From contig NW_004457280.1 of NCBI RefSeq assembly GCF_000313135.1, positions 32,023 through 62,461 of the forward strand: a stretch of 30,439 bases of DNA, read 5' to 3'. The notes beneath the pieces were generated by a model. That model did no database searches. It had not been told where the DNA came from and was given only the letters and a program-made list of their open reading frames with translations. Origin of the DNA: Acanthamoeba castellanii str. Neff. Lineage: Eukaryota; Discosea; Longamoebia; Acanthamoebidae. The position numbers were made by a program, and so were the translations under genes. This document shows positions 1 to 10,300 of this stretch, one piece after another (the first letter of the stretch is position 1; each line of letters begins with the position of its first letter).

Positions 1-1
1 A

Positions 2-882
2 AGCGCCTCCCTGGTCACCGCTCTCCGGTGGCTCGCCGCAAAGCAGATCACCCACGTCGCCCAACAGCTCCAGGTACGCACACGCACACACACTGCCGCA
101 CACGCACCACCGCACACGCTCAAGTGACGAGCGACTAATGCCTCGGCAGGCTGACGTGGTGGCCGGGAAGGACGTGGAGGAGGCGTGGAACGACAACCTC
201 ATGGCCCTCGTCTCCTGCTCCCGAGTGCACACGTGGTACTTTGTGGTGAACTTCTTCCACCAGGTGGTCGAAGAGCAGCGCCAGCAGCGCACGAACGCCG
301 ATGGCCAGGCCGGTATCGCGCCGACGCTGCACAAGCTGTGCCTCCTCTTCGCCCTCGACCGAGTCCACGCCGAGGCCGCCCTCTTCCTCGAGTACGGCTA
401 CATCACAGGTATGCCCACCGTTCGCCCTTCGCTTTCCATTCTTTTCTTGTTCTTCGCTCTTTTTCGTTTTCGTCTTCGTTTTCGTTTTTGGTTTCGTGCC
501 TGACGTGGTTGAATCTATAACAACAGGTGAGGAGGCAGCGCTGGTGCGCAGGAGCCACCTGAAACTGTGCCGCGAGGTGCGCAAGGACGCCGTACTGCTG
601 ACCGACGCCCTCGCCATTCCCGACTACGTGCTCAAGGCGCCCTTCGGCGCCTACGACGGCGACATCTACCGGAAGTACTTCGAGGTTGACCTTCGCTCTC
701 TCTTTGGTGACACCATCAGCTCAGTGTTGACTAACCACATTCCCCACACCATGTACAACTTGAAGGTGGTCACCAGCGCACCGCAGACCAACGTCAACGG
801 ACGTCCCTTCTACTACGAGGAGAGTGTGGCACCGCTCATACGCGGCGTGGACCTTGCCGGCCGCAGTCCCGCCAAGCTCTGA
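2..882 (+). CDS. ACOX: Acyl-CoA oxidase, C-terminal part (5' end outside window)
   Basis: Exons 2-73, 150-408, 527-684 and 766-882 join in phase to 201 residues. Peroxisomal acyl-CoA oxidases carry out the first, FAD-dependent and H2O2-producing step of fatty-acid beta-oxidation. What is seen is the C-terminal oxidase domain: an EEAWNDNLMALVSCSRVHTWY helix region, then DALAIPDYVLKAPFGAYDGDIY, which matches the conserved 'DAFxIPDxVLxSxLGxYDGxVY' region of ACOX proteins. The last three residues are AKL, an accepted PTS1 peroxisomal targeting signal, so the stop at 882 is likely genuine. The third intron (685-765, 81 nt, branch-like TTGACTAAC at 727-735) is also an open frame, so retention would insert 27 residues. 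Splicing it gives a better ACOX match. The flavin-binding part and catalytic Glu lie upstream of the window. Confidence 0.85.
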
Positions 883-1294
883 GAGCTTCGTTTTTCGGCC
901 GAACGAAGAAAATAGCGAAATTTCGCTCTTTTATTTTCGGATATTTCTTTCTCCTTTTCTTGGCAGGATGACGTAAGCATGACCAAAGGAGGAATAACGG
1001 ACACCTGAATTGCGAATAGGATTCGGTGTTTGTTGATCAAATTCTCAATCAAACATGGCGTGCGTGTTGTGTCGATTAGCCAGGGTTGCCTGCGACGGGT
1101 ATTATACCCTTTACCGTGCAAATTCTTAAACTTGATTGCGATCTCACATCTTCATCCTCCTCCGTGAAATGGCACAGACAAGAGCCGTGCACACGGTGCC
1201 GAACTCACGGGTGGTCGCATCGGTGCTTCTACATGGACCGACGACGGGGCCGACCAAAACAGCAACGCCGCGTAGCGCCAGGCATGTCCCCCCT

Positions 1295-1320
1295 CTATAT
1301 ATATAAATATATATATATAT
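1295..1320 (+). promoter_or_regulatory. TA-rich tract, possible TATA-type promoter element
   Basis: An alternating TATATA run about 310-330 bp upstream of the start codon of the PAS-domain gene. It could be a TATA element if the 5' UTR is long or spliced, but it could equally be a plain AT microsatellite. Position is the only support. Confidence 0.25.
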
Positions 1321-1499
1321 CGCTACGTTCGACTCCCCTGTTTGGAGGAGCTCTGGGAGCCTTGCCCCCACACCCATTGGGCATGCCTGCTCCTCGTTCC
1401 TCGTCCTAGAGCCAAGCTGCCCCCCGTTATATCGATGTAGCGATTGGGGGCTGGTTGTCTGATGCCCACACAGTCTGTTGGTTCTGTGTAGTGGCAGAT

Positions 1500-1565
1500 G
1501 GCGCACCACACACACACAACACACACCACACGCACACCACACACAACACACACACACACATACAC
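1500..1565. repeat. CA-rich simple repeat
   Basis: Imperfect (CA)n with CACCACACG interruptions, directly upstream of the acceptor-like site before the PAS-gene start. Translations through it are periodic and not credible as protein. Confidence 0.8.
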
Positions 1566-1626
1566 ACGACACTCACAGTACGTTTCTCACAAACATAGGC
1601 TGTCGTTTGTTTCAGGTGTCACGAAC

Positions 1627-2684
1627 ATGACGGCCATCAAGCCGCTGCCAACCGGGGGCGCTCCCGCACCCTCCTTCTCCTCCAGCGGCGCCACATCGGG
1701 CGCCTCCTCGCCCGACCACTCCGTCGCCAGCACCAGCACCACCGCCAGCACCAACCACTTCATGCACTCGCCGCCGCCCGCTCCTTCGTACGCGCAGCCG
1801 ATGCCGACGAACCTTAGCTACGGCCTGGGCCTGGGCTTGGATGGGGCCATGGGCTCGCCACTGGCCCGCGGCAGTAGCGTCGGTGGCGTTGGTAGTGGCG
1901 GTGGTGGTGGTGCGACGGCGGCCAATGCGTCAGACCTGCTGCTGTCGTTCCTCACGCAGACGGTGCGCGAGATGAAGGAGAAGATCACCTCGCTCGAAGA
2001 CGACAATCAGCACCTGCGCACGAAGCACCGCAAGCTGAAGCGCCGGCTTAAGGACAACGACGAGCGGGTCGAGCAGCTCTTCAGCACCGTGGCCAACCTG
2101 GCCCAGGTCCAGGCTCCACACCCGCAGCAGCAGCAGCGCGTCCAGACTATGCCGACGGCAAGATCCAATTTCTACGCGTCGACATTGTCGTCGTCATCGT
2201 CGACAATGCAACCCTCATCAACGTCACCACCGTCGTCGTCATCATCTTCGCCAACGTCTTCGTCTGCCTCGTCGTCGTCGTCATCGTCGTACGATAGCTA
2301 CTACGCCTACCCGCTGCCGACGGCGACCACTTCGACGACGTCGCGGCTCGCCCTGTCCCACCACCAGCCGCATCAGCAGATGCCGCTGCAGGACTTTCTC
2401 GATCGCTCGCTTGCGACCGAGAACGCCGCCTCCGCTGTTTCCTATGGGTCCGGCGGCGGCGGCGGCGGCGGCCAGTCGACGTCGGCTCTTCACAACCACC
2501 AGCGAGCGACCCTGTTGCAACAGTACCAGCACCAACGGCAGCAGATGCATCAACAGCAACAGCACCAACAGCTGTACCCGGGCGCTGGCGATCAGTCGAG
2601 CACCATCTCTGGCTACGCCGCGCCGCCGGTGTTCTCGATGACGGCCGGGTTTCAGCAGCTGCAGCAGAAGCAGCAACAGCAGCC

Positions 2685-2715
<31 letters not shown>

Positions 2716-3505
2716 GCGATGCGGATGATGATGGAGCCGGGCCCGGCGTGCGGCGTGCCGGGCCTCGGCGTGCCGTCGTATATGATCAACTCGGTCAGCG
2801 ACATCAAGCGCCACTTCCCCTATTTTGACGAATGCTACTTCGACAAGACGCACTTTGTGGTCAACGACCTGCGGTTCGTCTTCCCACTGCCACATGCTTC
2901 ATACGATATGTGCTGCTCTCCTACTCACTGCTATGCACACCCACGCCCACATCACCGTACACACGCACCACCGCACACGCACACACCACCGCACACGCAC
3001 CACCGCACACGCGCACACAGGAAGCCGTATCTGGTGATGCAGTTCGTCAGCATGGATTCGACGGTGGTGACCGCCAGCGATGCCTACTGCTCGCTCTCGG
3101 GATTCACCCTAGTACGTACCAGTTCCACTCTGTGGCATTGACTGGCTGGCTGACCGGCAAATCACGCACACACACGCGCGCGCACGCACACACACACAGC
3201 ACGAGGTCTGTCACACCAAGAAGCTGGTCGCCCTCCTCCCGCGAAGCTACAAGAAGCGCATGATCCCGCTCTTTGTCCACAAGTGCGTGTTGTGTTTCTT
3301 CTTCTTCTTACTATGTTCAGTAGTGTGATAATGTTCTTAACATTCCTTGGCCGCTGCTGCTGCTGCTGCGCTCGCGATACACAGTAACGAGCCGAACTCT
3401 ACGACGATACTGGAGACGGCGGGCCAGCTGGTGCGCAAGGACGGCCAAATCGTGAGCCTCGACTACCAGATGCAGTTCTTCTTCGATGCCCAGGGCAAGG
3501 TGCGA

Positions 3506-3540
<35 letters not shown>

Positions 3541-4298
3541 GGGCACAGCAGTGTGCCTCTCTGGGGGTTGGTCCGCAACGTCGCCGTCTAAATCCCCCCC
3601 CCCAATCCCACCCCGCGTGCGCACAGGTGAAATGGCTGTGCGCGTCCATCGAGAAGATGGTGGGCGTCGACAAGTCCTTCGTGTACAACAACTCGTACGA
3701 TGCGCAGAACGGTACATTACCATTATTTTTTCTTATACATACATTAATATATATATTGAAATATATTTTTTTTTATCTATGACCGGCGCACGGTTGTTGA
3801 TCATCGGCTTTCTGCACAGACGAGGAGCGGATCAAACTACTGCGGGACCGGCTGCGGGACCAGGAGAAGCAGGAGTGGGACGAACTCATCCACGAATACC
3901 TCCGAAGCACGGCCCCGGTGCCCGTGCTCACCCTCACCCCGTGCCTCGAATCCGACATCGCCGCCACGCAACAACAGCAACAACAACCCTCTTCCAACGC
4001 CGCTTCTTCTTCATCATCATCATCTTCTTCTTCTTCTTCTACAGCCACGTCGTCGTTGACCCAGCAAGATTTGCCGTCGACGCCGTCGTCATCGTCGTCA
4101 TCACTGGCCTCGTCGCGAGCAGGGTCGGCCGGCGGAGTCTCCACCACTTCGTCGTCGGGCATCAACTCGCCGCCGGTGTCGCCGCTGTCGCCCATGACCA
4201 CGAGCTGGCTGGCGGAAATGCTCGCCACCCCGCCCAGCACCTCGTCCTCCGGCGCTGCCAACAACAACACCAGCGACATGGGCTACGACTGCCCGTAG
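1627..4298 (+). CDS. Coiled-coil and PAS-domain protein with low-complexity tracts
   Basis: Six exons (1627-2909, 3021-3111, 3200-3282, 3385-3499, 3627-3711, 3820-4298) join in phase to 711 residues. In order: a Ser/Pro/Thr-rich N-terminus; a charged coiled coil at about 103-150 (MKEKITSLEDDNQHLRTKHR...); poly-Ser, Gln/His and poly-Ala tracts to about 375; and a PAS fold at about 420-550. The PAS fold is spread over five exons and includes KPYLVMQFVSMDSTVVTASD, then AYCSLSGFTLHEV, and a VKWLCASIEKMV strand. The tail is Ser/Gln-rich. The coiled coil lacks a clear bZIP basic region ahead of it. This architecture suggests a transcriptional regulator or signalling sensor, but no DNA-binding domain is certain and no cofactor-binding residue (such as a LOV cysteine motif) is seen. 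The start is the first ATG after a probable 5' UTR acceptor. Confidence 0.75.
2939..3018. repeat. Intronic CA / CACCACCGCACAC repeat
   Basis: This repeat fills most of the first PAS-gene intron (2910-3020). The unit CACCACCGCACACGC recurs. The same unit is in the first intron of the oxidase gene (about 85-118), and its complement is in introns further along. Confidence 0.75.
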
Positions 4299-4326
4299 CG
4301 CGAGCCGCCAATGGTGTAATAGCGAA

Positions 4327-6618
4327 TTATTTATGATCTACCAACTCCAGAACACTCATGTGGACCAGAAGCTTCGGTGATGATGATGACGCTGTGGACG
4401 TGTTTCTTAAGTCTTCTGGAGAGTTCTGTCTGTGCTGCAGAGAGGACGAGTGCTCCTGCGAAGAGGAGGAAGTCCGCATGCTCGTGCCGAACTTTATGCA
4501 TAAAGTTCTTCTTCTCGCCCAACATCGCTGTCTACCTCCAGACACTTTGCGATGTGCAAAACGGTGCATAACGTTACGCGTTGGGGCAGGTGTTTGACTT
4601 GGCTGCCAAGAGCTAGTGTTCTCGTTGGACAACCCCAGCGTTGGCTTGAAGTGATCACATCGCAGGAGACGCGTTGTGGGCAGGGCCAGCCGAGCAAGCT
4701 CGCAGGCGCCCACCAGGCCGGCGTTGCCACCGAACGGCGAAAGCGTGATGTAGTTGCCAATGCCTGACTCTGTGTACGCGCACCGGAACACGTCCCTATG
4801 AGAAACAGAAACACGCACACGCACACGCACACGCACACGCACACGCACACGCACAGAGATTGTGAAGAGGGGAGGGATCGTACCCGTGATGGCGGGCACC
4901 TTGATGTAGCCGTTGAGCAGTGCCAGCACGTGCTTGTGCACGAGCGGCAAAATGGTGGGCTGTATACGATACGCCGCGGGCCGCGTTAGTCCCAGCCAGT
5001 GTTTGGTGGGGGGGAGGGTGGCACAGTCGCGTACCCGCTGCATGATGCCGCCGCCCATGACGATGCGGTGCGGCGATACGGTCAGCACGAGGGCCGCGCA
5101 GAGCTGGGCCAGGTAGTAGGCCACGTGGTCCCACTCCTCCCTGTCGTCAGCTGACCAACAACCAAGCCCCGGTCAGCTTTCGCTTTCGTTCTTTCGTCCC
5201 CTCCCCCCCCCAAGGGCTAAGGGGTGGTATGTCCATACCGACGTCCGACAGATCCGTCCGCTCCACGCCGAACCGCTTGGCCAACGCACGACTGCGATCG
5301 CCACACGACACACGACACACGACACACGACACACGACACACGACACACGACACACGACACACGACACACGACACACGACACACGACACACACCAAGAATG
5401 AAGAAAAAGAACGAAAGAGAGAAAGTGAGACGAGAAAGAAAGAAGGAAACCAGCTCCCGGGTGGTGAGATACCTGGCCACGAGTCCCTCGACGCAGGCCC
5501 CCGTGGAAGGGGCACGTGCCCTCGAAGTCGTCGCCCTTGGCCATCCGCACGCTGTGGTCCACCGATTGTAAGAACGAATGCGACGGAGAGCGCGAGCGGG
5601 GGGGAGGGGGGGACTGGCCACGCGTACAAGATGTGGCCCATCTCGGGGTGGAGCAGGCCGTGCACGGGCTTGCCCTCCACGGCAATACCCACGCCCACGC
5701 CCGTGCCCACAGTAATATACGCACACGACCTGGACACGACACGACACGACCAACGACACGACACGACACGAATCAACGAACTGTCGAGTACAAGAAAGGT
5801 TGGGTGGAGGTGGGAGAGTGAGAGAGTACGGCTGGCCAAACTGGGCGAGGTGCGCTACGGCGGGCGCGTTGACGTCCGTTTCGAACGCCTGATCGCGTAG
5901 AGGCCATCGTGAGTCGTTCGGCACGCGAAGTGATGAAAAAGTAAGAAGACGGTGGTGATGATGATGATGGCTGCCGAGCGGGTGTGAATACCGTGGGGAC
6001 ATTGAATTCGGAGAAGCGGCTGAGTACGTCCACGTTGCCCCAGTCCGGCTTGGGCGTGGTGGTGATGTAGCCGTAACTGCACGCGTACACGATCAACAAC
6101 ACGACACACGACACACACGGAACACGCTCAATGAGCACGACACACGCAATGGGATGGCAGCGTGTGCGTGTTGGTACGTGGGGCTTGCGCGGTCGAGGTC
6201 GACGGGGCCGAAGGAGGCGATGCCCAGTGCGTGGAACGGCGTCTTCGCGTTTTGCTCGCGCAGCCAAGCCACCTGATTGTTTATTGTTATTAATTATTGT
6301 TATTATTATTATAACTCTAATTATGAGCAGGAGAGTGTGGTCGGCGTACGACGCGGCCGATGGTCTCGTCGGGGGTGGTTGTGGGGAAGTTGGCGCGCGC
6401 GAAGATGGACTCGGCGCTGCCTCGGGCCAGACCCACCGAGAACGACGTGCCCCTGGTGGTGTGCAAGCGATCGACACAGTGATTCGATTGAAGGGAATTG
6501 GGAAAGAAAGAAGAGATGTTATTATTGCTTTTCTTCCCAGTGCGAAAGAGAGGAACCCCAAAACGAACCCAGCCTCCACGCCTGCAAAGACAAGCTCGCT
6601 TGTTGGTGTTGCGTCCAT
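4327..6618 (-). CDS. ROK-family fructokinase/sugar kinase, one frame break
   Basis: Eleven exons on the minus strand: 6618-6569, 6452-6350, 6272-6178, 6076-5992, 5888-5830, 5729-5628, 5551-5473, 5291-5239, 5150-5035, 4959-4884, 4769-4327. ROK kinases phosphorylate sugars, here probably fructose or a related hexose, with ATP. Visible motifs in order: [14 protein letters not shown] (first phosphate loop), [69 protein letters not shown], the zinc-site TCPFHG-C, EGLVA, and GGGIM (adenosine motif). All exon phases agree except exon 7 (5551-5473), where TCPFHG and CVEGLVA lie in different frames; one base too many in the C-run 5498-5502 (G on the coding strand) explains it. The C-terminus is uncertain: homology ends near [15 protein letters not shown], but the frame runs on about 120 residues to 4327, so an unseen intron or earlier end is possible. 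Confidence 0.8.
4489..4508. repeat. 20-bp perfect palindrome
   Basis: GAACTTTATG followed by its exact reverse complement. It lies in the doubtful 3' part of the ROK gene, near the end shared with the convergent PAS gene. It could form a hairpin in RNA from either strand or bind a dimeric protein. No function is established. Confidence 0.7.
4811..4855. repeat. Hexamer repeat (CACACG)n
   Basis: About seven copies of a CACACG-type hexamer inside intron 10 of the ROK gene (4883-4770). An almost identical hexamer array is in the last intron of the SAC9-type gene (about 27652-27692). Confidence 0.85.
5302..5390. repeat. Heptamer tandem repeat (CACACGA)n
   Basis: About 12.5 copies of a 7-nt unit, nearly perfect. 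It fills most of the intron between ROK exons 7 and 8 (5472-5292). The period was counted from the spacing of G residues. Confidence 0.9.
5731..5775. repeat. CACGA pentamer repeat with CCAACGACACG joint
   Basis: A short array of the CACGA unit broken by CCAACGACACG, inside the intron between ROK exons 5 and 6 (5829-5730). The same joint is in the large TrmO-gene array and, as complement, in a RhoGAP-gene intron near 15331-15370. Confidence 0.8.
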
Positions 6619-7387
6619 CTCTCTTGTACTTGTAGCTACACTACTTGTTTTGTGTTTCTTTCACCATTTCTTTTTTGCCTAAAGTTTTCCTTGTGGGAGC
6701 TGGAAGAACAAGAAGACAAACTTGATGAAGCAAGCTTGATGAAGAAGTTGCACAAGAGTTGAATGGGGGGTATTGATGATTTTTTTGCTATACATAAAAG
6801 CACAACAATTAAGGTTTTTGTTTACGTTACGTTACGGGGAGTCCCTTGCGTCCTCCTTCCTCCTGTCCGCAGCAGCAGCGAGCGGAGAGAAATAAATAAA
6901 CTAAAAGCACAAAGACACACACGCGCACTGGAGATGAGAAGATGAAGATGAAGATGATGAAGAGGTCGAGTTGAAGAGACGGCGCTGAAGATGAAGATGA
7001 AGAGGTCGGGAGAGGTCGGCGATGTCCTTCCAAACATATGAATGGAAGTCGGAGAGGGTGTGCGGTGGAGGTGTGTGTCGAACCCGGAGAGAGGAGGTGA
7101 TGGCGAGCGGGCGGTGGAGGAGGTGAGACTTGCGAGGATCCATCTGCACCTCTTCCACCTCCCTCACTCTCGGTGATGATGGTGGTGGTGATGGGAACGG
7201 AGAAGCGAAGACGTAGAAGCAGAAGAAGGGACCGGAGAGAGAAGATGAGCGGTGACGAAGGCTGCGATGGGAGAGCGGAGCAAAAGAGAGCCGAGGCACA
7301 GTGGGGTGTTATCGATATGATAAGCTTGCGCAGATCCAATCTTCGCAGTCTCTCTCTCTAGTAGACCATGTGCTTGTTGCCTATTGA
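6619..7387. other. Intergenic: ROK promoter side and PUF 3' side
   Basis: A 769-bp spacer between two minus-strand genes. It is strongly purine-rich on the plus strand (GAAGATGAAGATG-type tracts around 6935-7005), with a TATACATAAAAG sequence near 6789-6800. The open frames across it are pyrimidine-tract artefacts (runs of Ser/Leu/His) with no domain. It should hold the ROK promoter and the PUF 3' UTR. Confidence 0.5.
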
Positions 7388-10300
7388 TCAAAAAGAGAAA
7401 GAGGAGGGGTGATCGTTAGCATAAGCTTCGACTGGAGGTGAAGAGAGAAAACAAATATAAAACACGAATAGCATGGAAAAGAGAGAAGAGAGCTCACGTC
7501 TCGGGAATGACTGCGCTGCCGCACCGGGGTGGGAATGGCCTCCGGGCGAGCGCTGCCTTTGCTGCGGGTCGGGTCCGTCCTTCATGATCTTGTTCTGTAT
7601 CCTCTTGCCGTAGGGCGTGTTCCTCAGGGCGAACAGGAAGGGCTTGATGCCCTCCACCAGCTTGGCGTGCTGCGGAGGCTCAGCTACCGTCATCGCCGTC
7701 TGGATCACGTAGTTGCCGAAGGGATCCTGTCGTTTGCGATAGTGGGATTGATGTGAGTTGAGGTGTGCGTCAAGCACGTGAAAGGAGGCAACAAGAGAGA
7801 AACCTGAATCAAGCTCTTGAGGTGCTCCGACTCGGTGAGTTCCTTGACCATCCAGGCCCTCGTGACCGGATCGCAAACATTCAAGCACTACCACGAAAGA
7901 TGCACGTTAGCTGGAACACAGCATTCGGTGTGCAAAACGAAGCTTGGGCTGCAAAGTACCTTTTCTACAACGTTCGAGCTGAACTTCTGCGTCGAGAGCT
8001 CCGAGAGGTGGGTCTTGAACTGCAGAATCAGGTTCGCCAGCATGCGCGGGTAGGGCAGGTCCAGCACGTATTGTACAACATAGTTTCCGTAGGGGTCCTT
8101 CACGAGCGTAAGACCGTTCGCCGTAATCTCGTTCACGAGTTGCAGCTGCAAGAGAGGGGACGAACAATATGGCGATCAGACAATTGAGCACGAGCGCTAG
8201 GACACGCGATGATCGTCTTGCAGTAGTACCTTCTGGGCCTCCGAAGCGTGGTCGATGCAGCGCTGGAGCACACAGCAGCCGTGGCGGTGAGTGGCCACCT
8301 CAACGCAGTGACCGGCGACGGCGTCGTAGATGAACTGGTTGTCCTGAGCGCTCAGGTGGTTGAGGCAGCGCTGCACAACGTGGTTACCGTTGAGGTCCTT
8401 GATGAGCGGGACGACAGCGGCCTTGAGCCCACGGGTGACGAGGCGAATCTGAATTGAAGAAGACGTGTGAATACGCGAACGGGCAAGAGAGAAGGAGCCG
8501 GTGATTTGATGGGTTACCTCCGCGCCGCTCTTCAAACACTCGATCATCTTCTGAACGGCACGAGTGCCATGCATGTTCTGCGAGATGCGGATAAGGTCGT
8601 TCGCCACACTTTCGATCAGCAGCAGACGCTGCTTCTCTTGGCAGTGCTCCAGCAGCTTTTGGCACAGATAGTTGCCGAACGGATCTGTTGGTTCGAATGG
8701 TTAGTGGTCACCACACGACGATGGCACGCAGCATGCGGACTTACCGGTCATCAGCTCGGCAAAGTGCGGGTACACCTCGTTGAAGATGATGTCTACGGTC
8801 TGGGTGTTCATCTCGTCGAGCTTCTTCTGCAGGAAACGGCAGCCGTGCTGGTCCTTGCACATCGGATAGATCTGGCCGATCACTTGGTCGATGCTCGTGT
8901 AACGTCCAGCTGCGAGAACGAGCGATTCAGCATGAAGCCTTGCTTCAAGAGCGACAAAGGCGATTGCGCGTACCCAGGGTGTTGGTGCCGATGACGAAGG
9001 ACTGCGCGTTCGCCGCGCCGCTCGCGCCAGCGCCGCTGGCAGCACCACTGCCGCCGGTTTGACCAGCAGTGACGCCGTTGGAAGACCTGCGCTTGTGAGT
9101 CTGCGACTGGCTGCCCTTCTTGCCGCCTTTGCCTCCCGAGCCCGGAGCTGGGACCGACACGGGCTGCGTAGCGGGAGGAGTAGCCGACCTCGCGGGTGTG
9201 CTGCTCGAGATGGCCGAGGGACCGCCAGAGGGAGCTGTGATCGACAGCACGCGTGTAAGCTCCTTGGTAAGAGCGATGGCCACACTCAGGACACTGTGGG
9301 TGCATACCGTCGGTGGATTCCGTGTCGACGTGGGCGAAGTTGCACCTGTCGCCCCTGCTGCAGTAGCCCTGAGCGTAGTAGCGGCACGGAATGGTGGAGG
9401 AGTCGGCAGGGGCAGCCACTTGGGCTCCTCGGCGAGGCTGAACACGATGCACGATAAGAGTATGGTCAGGAGTGCCCCACGTGTGAAACGCGAATGCAAG
9501 TGCACTCCGTGCCAAGTCGTGCGTACCTCTTTCCTCCTCTGCAGCGGTACGTCGCCAGAGATCTCCAAGTCATTCAAGTGACTGCTCGACCGCAGAGACG
9601 CTGAGACCGGGAGGGGGCTGGAGGCCACCGCTCGATACGGGCGACTTGGGCGGGGGCGAAGGCTCGTCAAGGGGGCTGGAGCGTCCGTTTTCTGGCAAGG
9701 AGAAGTGGTGAGCCGCTAGCTCGCTCACAGTGCTGATGGCCAGTTCTCAGAAATTGAGAAATGCGTACCGAGATTTTCTGCTTCCCAGAGGCGAGAGGCG
9801 GCGAATCGCTCGGCAAGCTTCTCCGCCATCGACTGGCCATTCATGAGCGCCATGTTGTGCACCAGCGACGAGATGTCGTCAACGGAAGACGAGATGCTCT
9901 CGGAATCGCTGCTCAGATCTGGGATGAGGGAAGTCTCGTCCAGAGAGTAGTCCTCGAGCGACGAAATGCTTGCCACTCTGTGCGGCATGGGCCTGGACCA
10001 CCTCGGGCTTCCATCTCGCTCGTCGTGATGGTAGGGCAGGAAGTTCCTAGCCATGGGGGGGCTCATTCCTGGTGAATATTGCTGTGCGAATGGACAAAAT
10101 TGAGTGTAAGCGGCGGCGTTTGTCCTGAATGGGAGGGCAGTGAGCCTCTGGAGTACGTACGAACTCATCCTCAATCGAATCGAAGACCTGCCTCTCGATA
10201 GGGGGCGGAAGTTTGCTGGGGTCGGGATGCGAGTTGTAGAAGTGGATGTAATCGTCATCGGCACGAATGTCTGCCGCGCCAGCAAACAGGCGGGCATAGT

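Larger units (their letters stand above)
883..1626. other. Intergenic region and 5' leader of the PAS-domain gene
   Basis: No coding exon was recognised here. Just after the oxidase stop there is a hairpin (CTTCG...CGAAG, about 886-908) and a second short one (GCGAAATTTCGC, about 916-927), possibly a 3'-end structure. An alternating TA tract lies at about 1295-1320 and a CA-rich tract at about 1500-1565. A splice-acceptor-like TTTGTTTCAG ends at about 1614, 12 nt before the start codon, so the 5' UTR may contain an intron. Its donor could not be fixed. Confidence 0.5.

Noticed and set aside
5302..5390. CRISPR-like tandem array
   Set aside because: The unit is 7 nt, with no spacers, inside a eukaryotic intron. 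It is a microsatellite.
6619..7387. Minus-strand open frames of 130-170 codons in the ROK/PUF spacer
   Set aside because: They are Ser/Leu/His-rich products of a polypyrimidine tract, with no domain and mutually overlapping frames.
9527..9691. A frameshift in the PUF gene between ENGRSSPLDEPSPPPKSP and the CCCH exon
   Set aside because: A phase-0 intron starting GTATCG at 9638 removes the conflict and keeps the phases of exons on both sides. No base change is needed.
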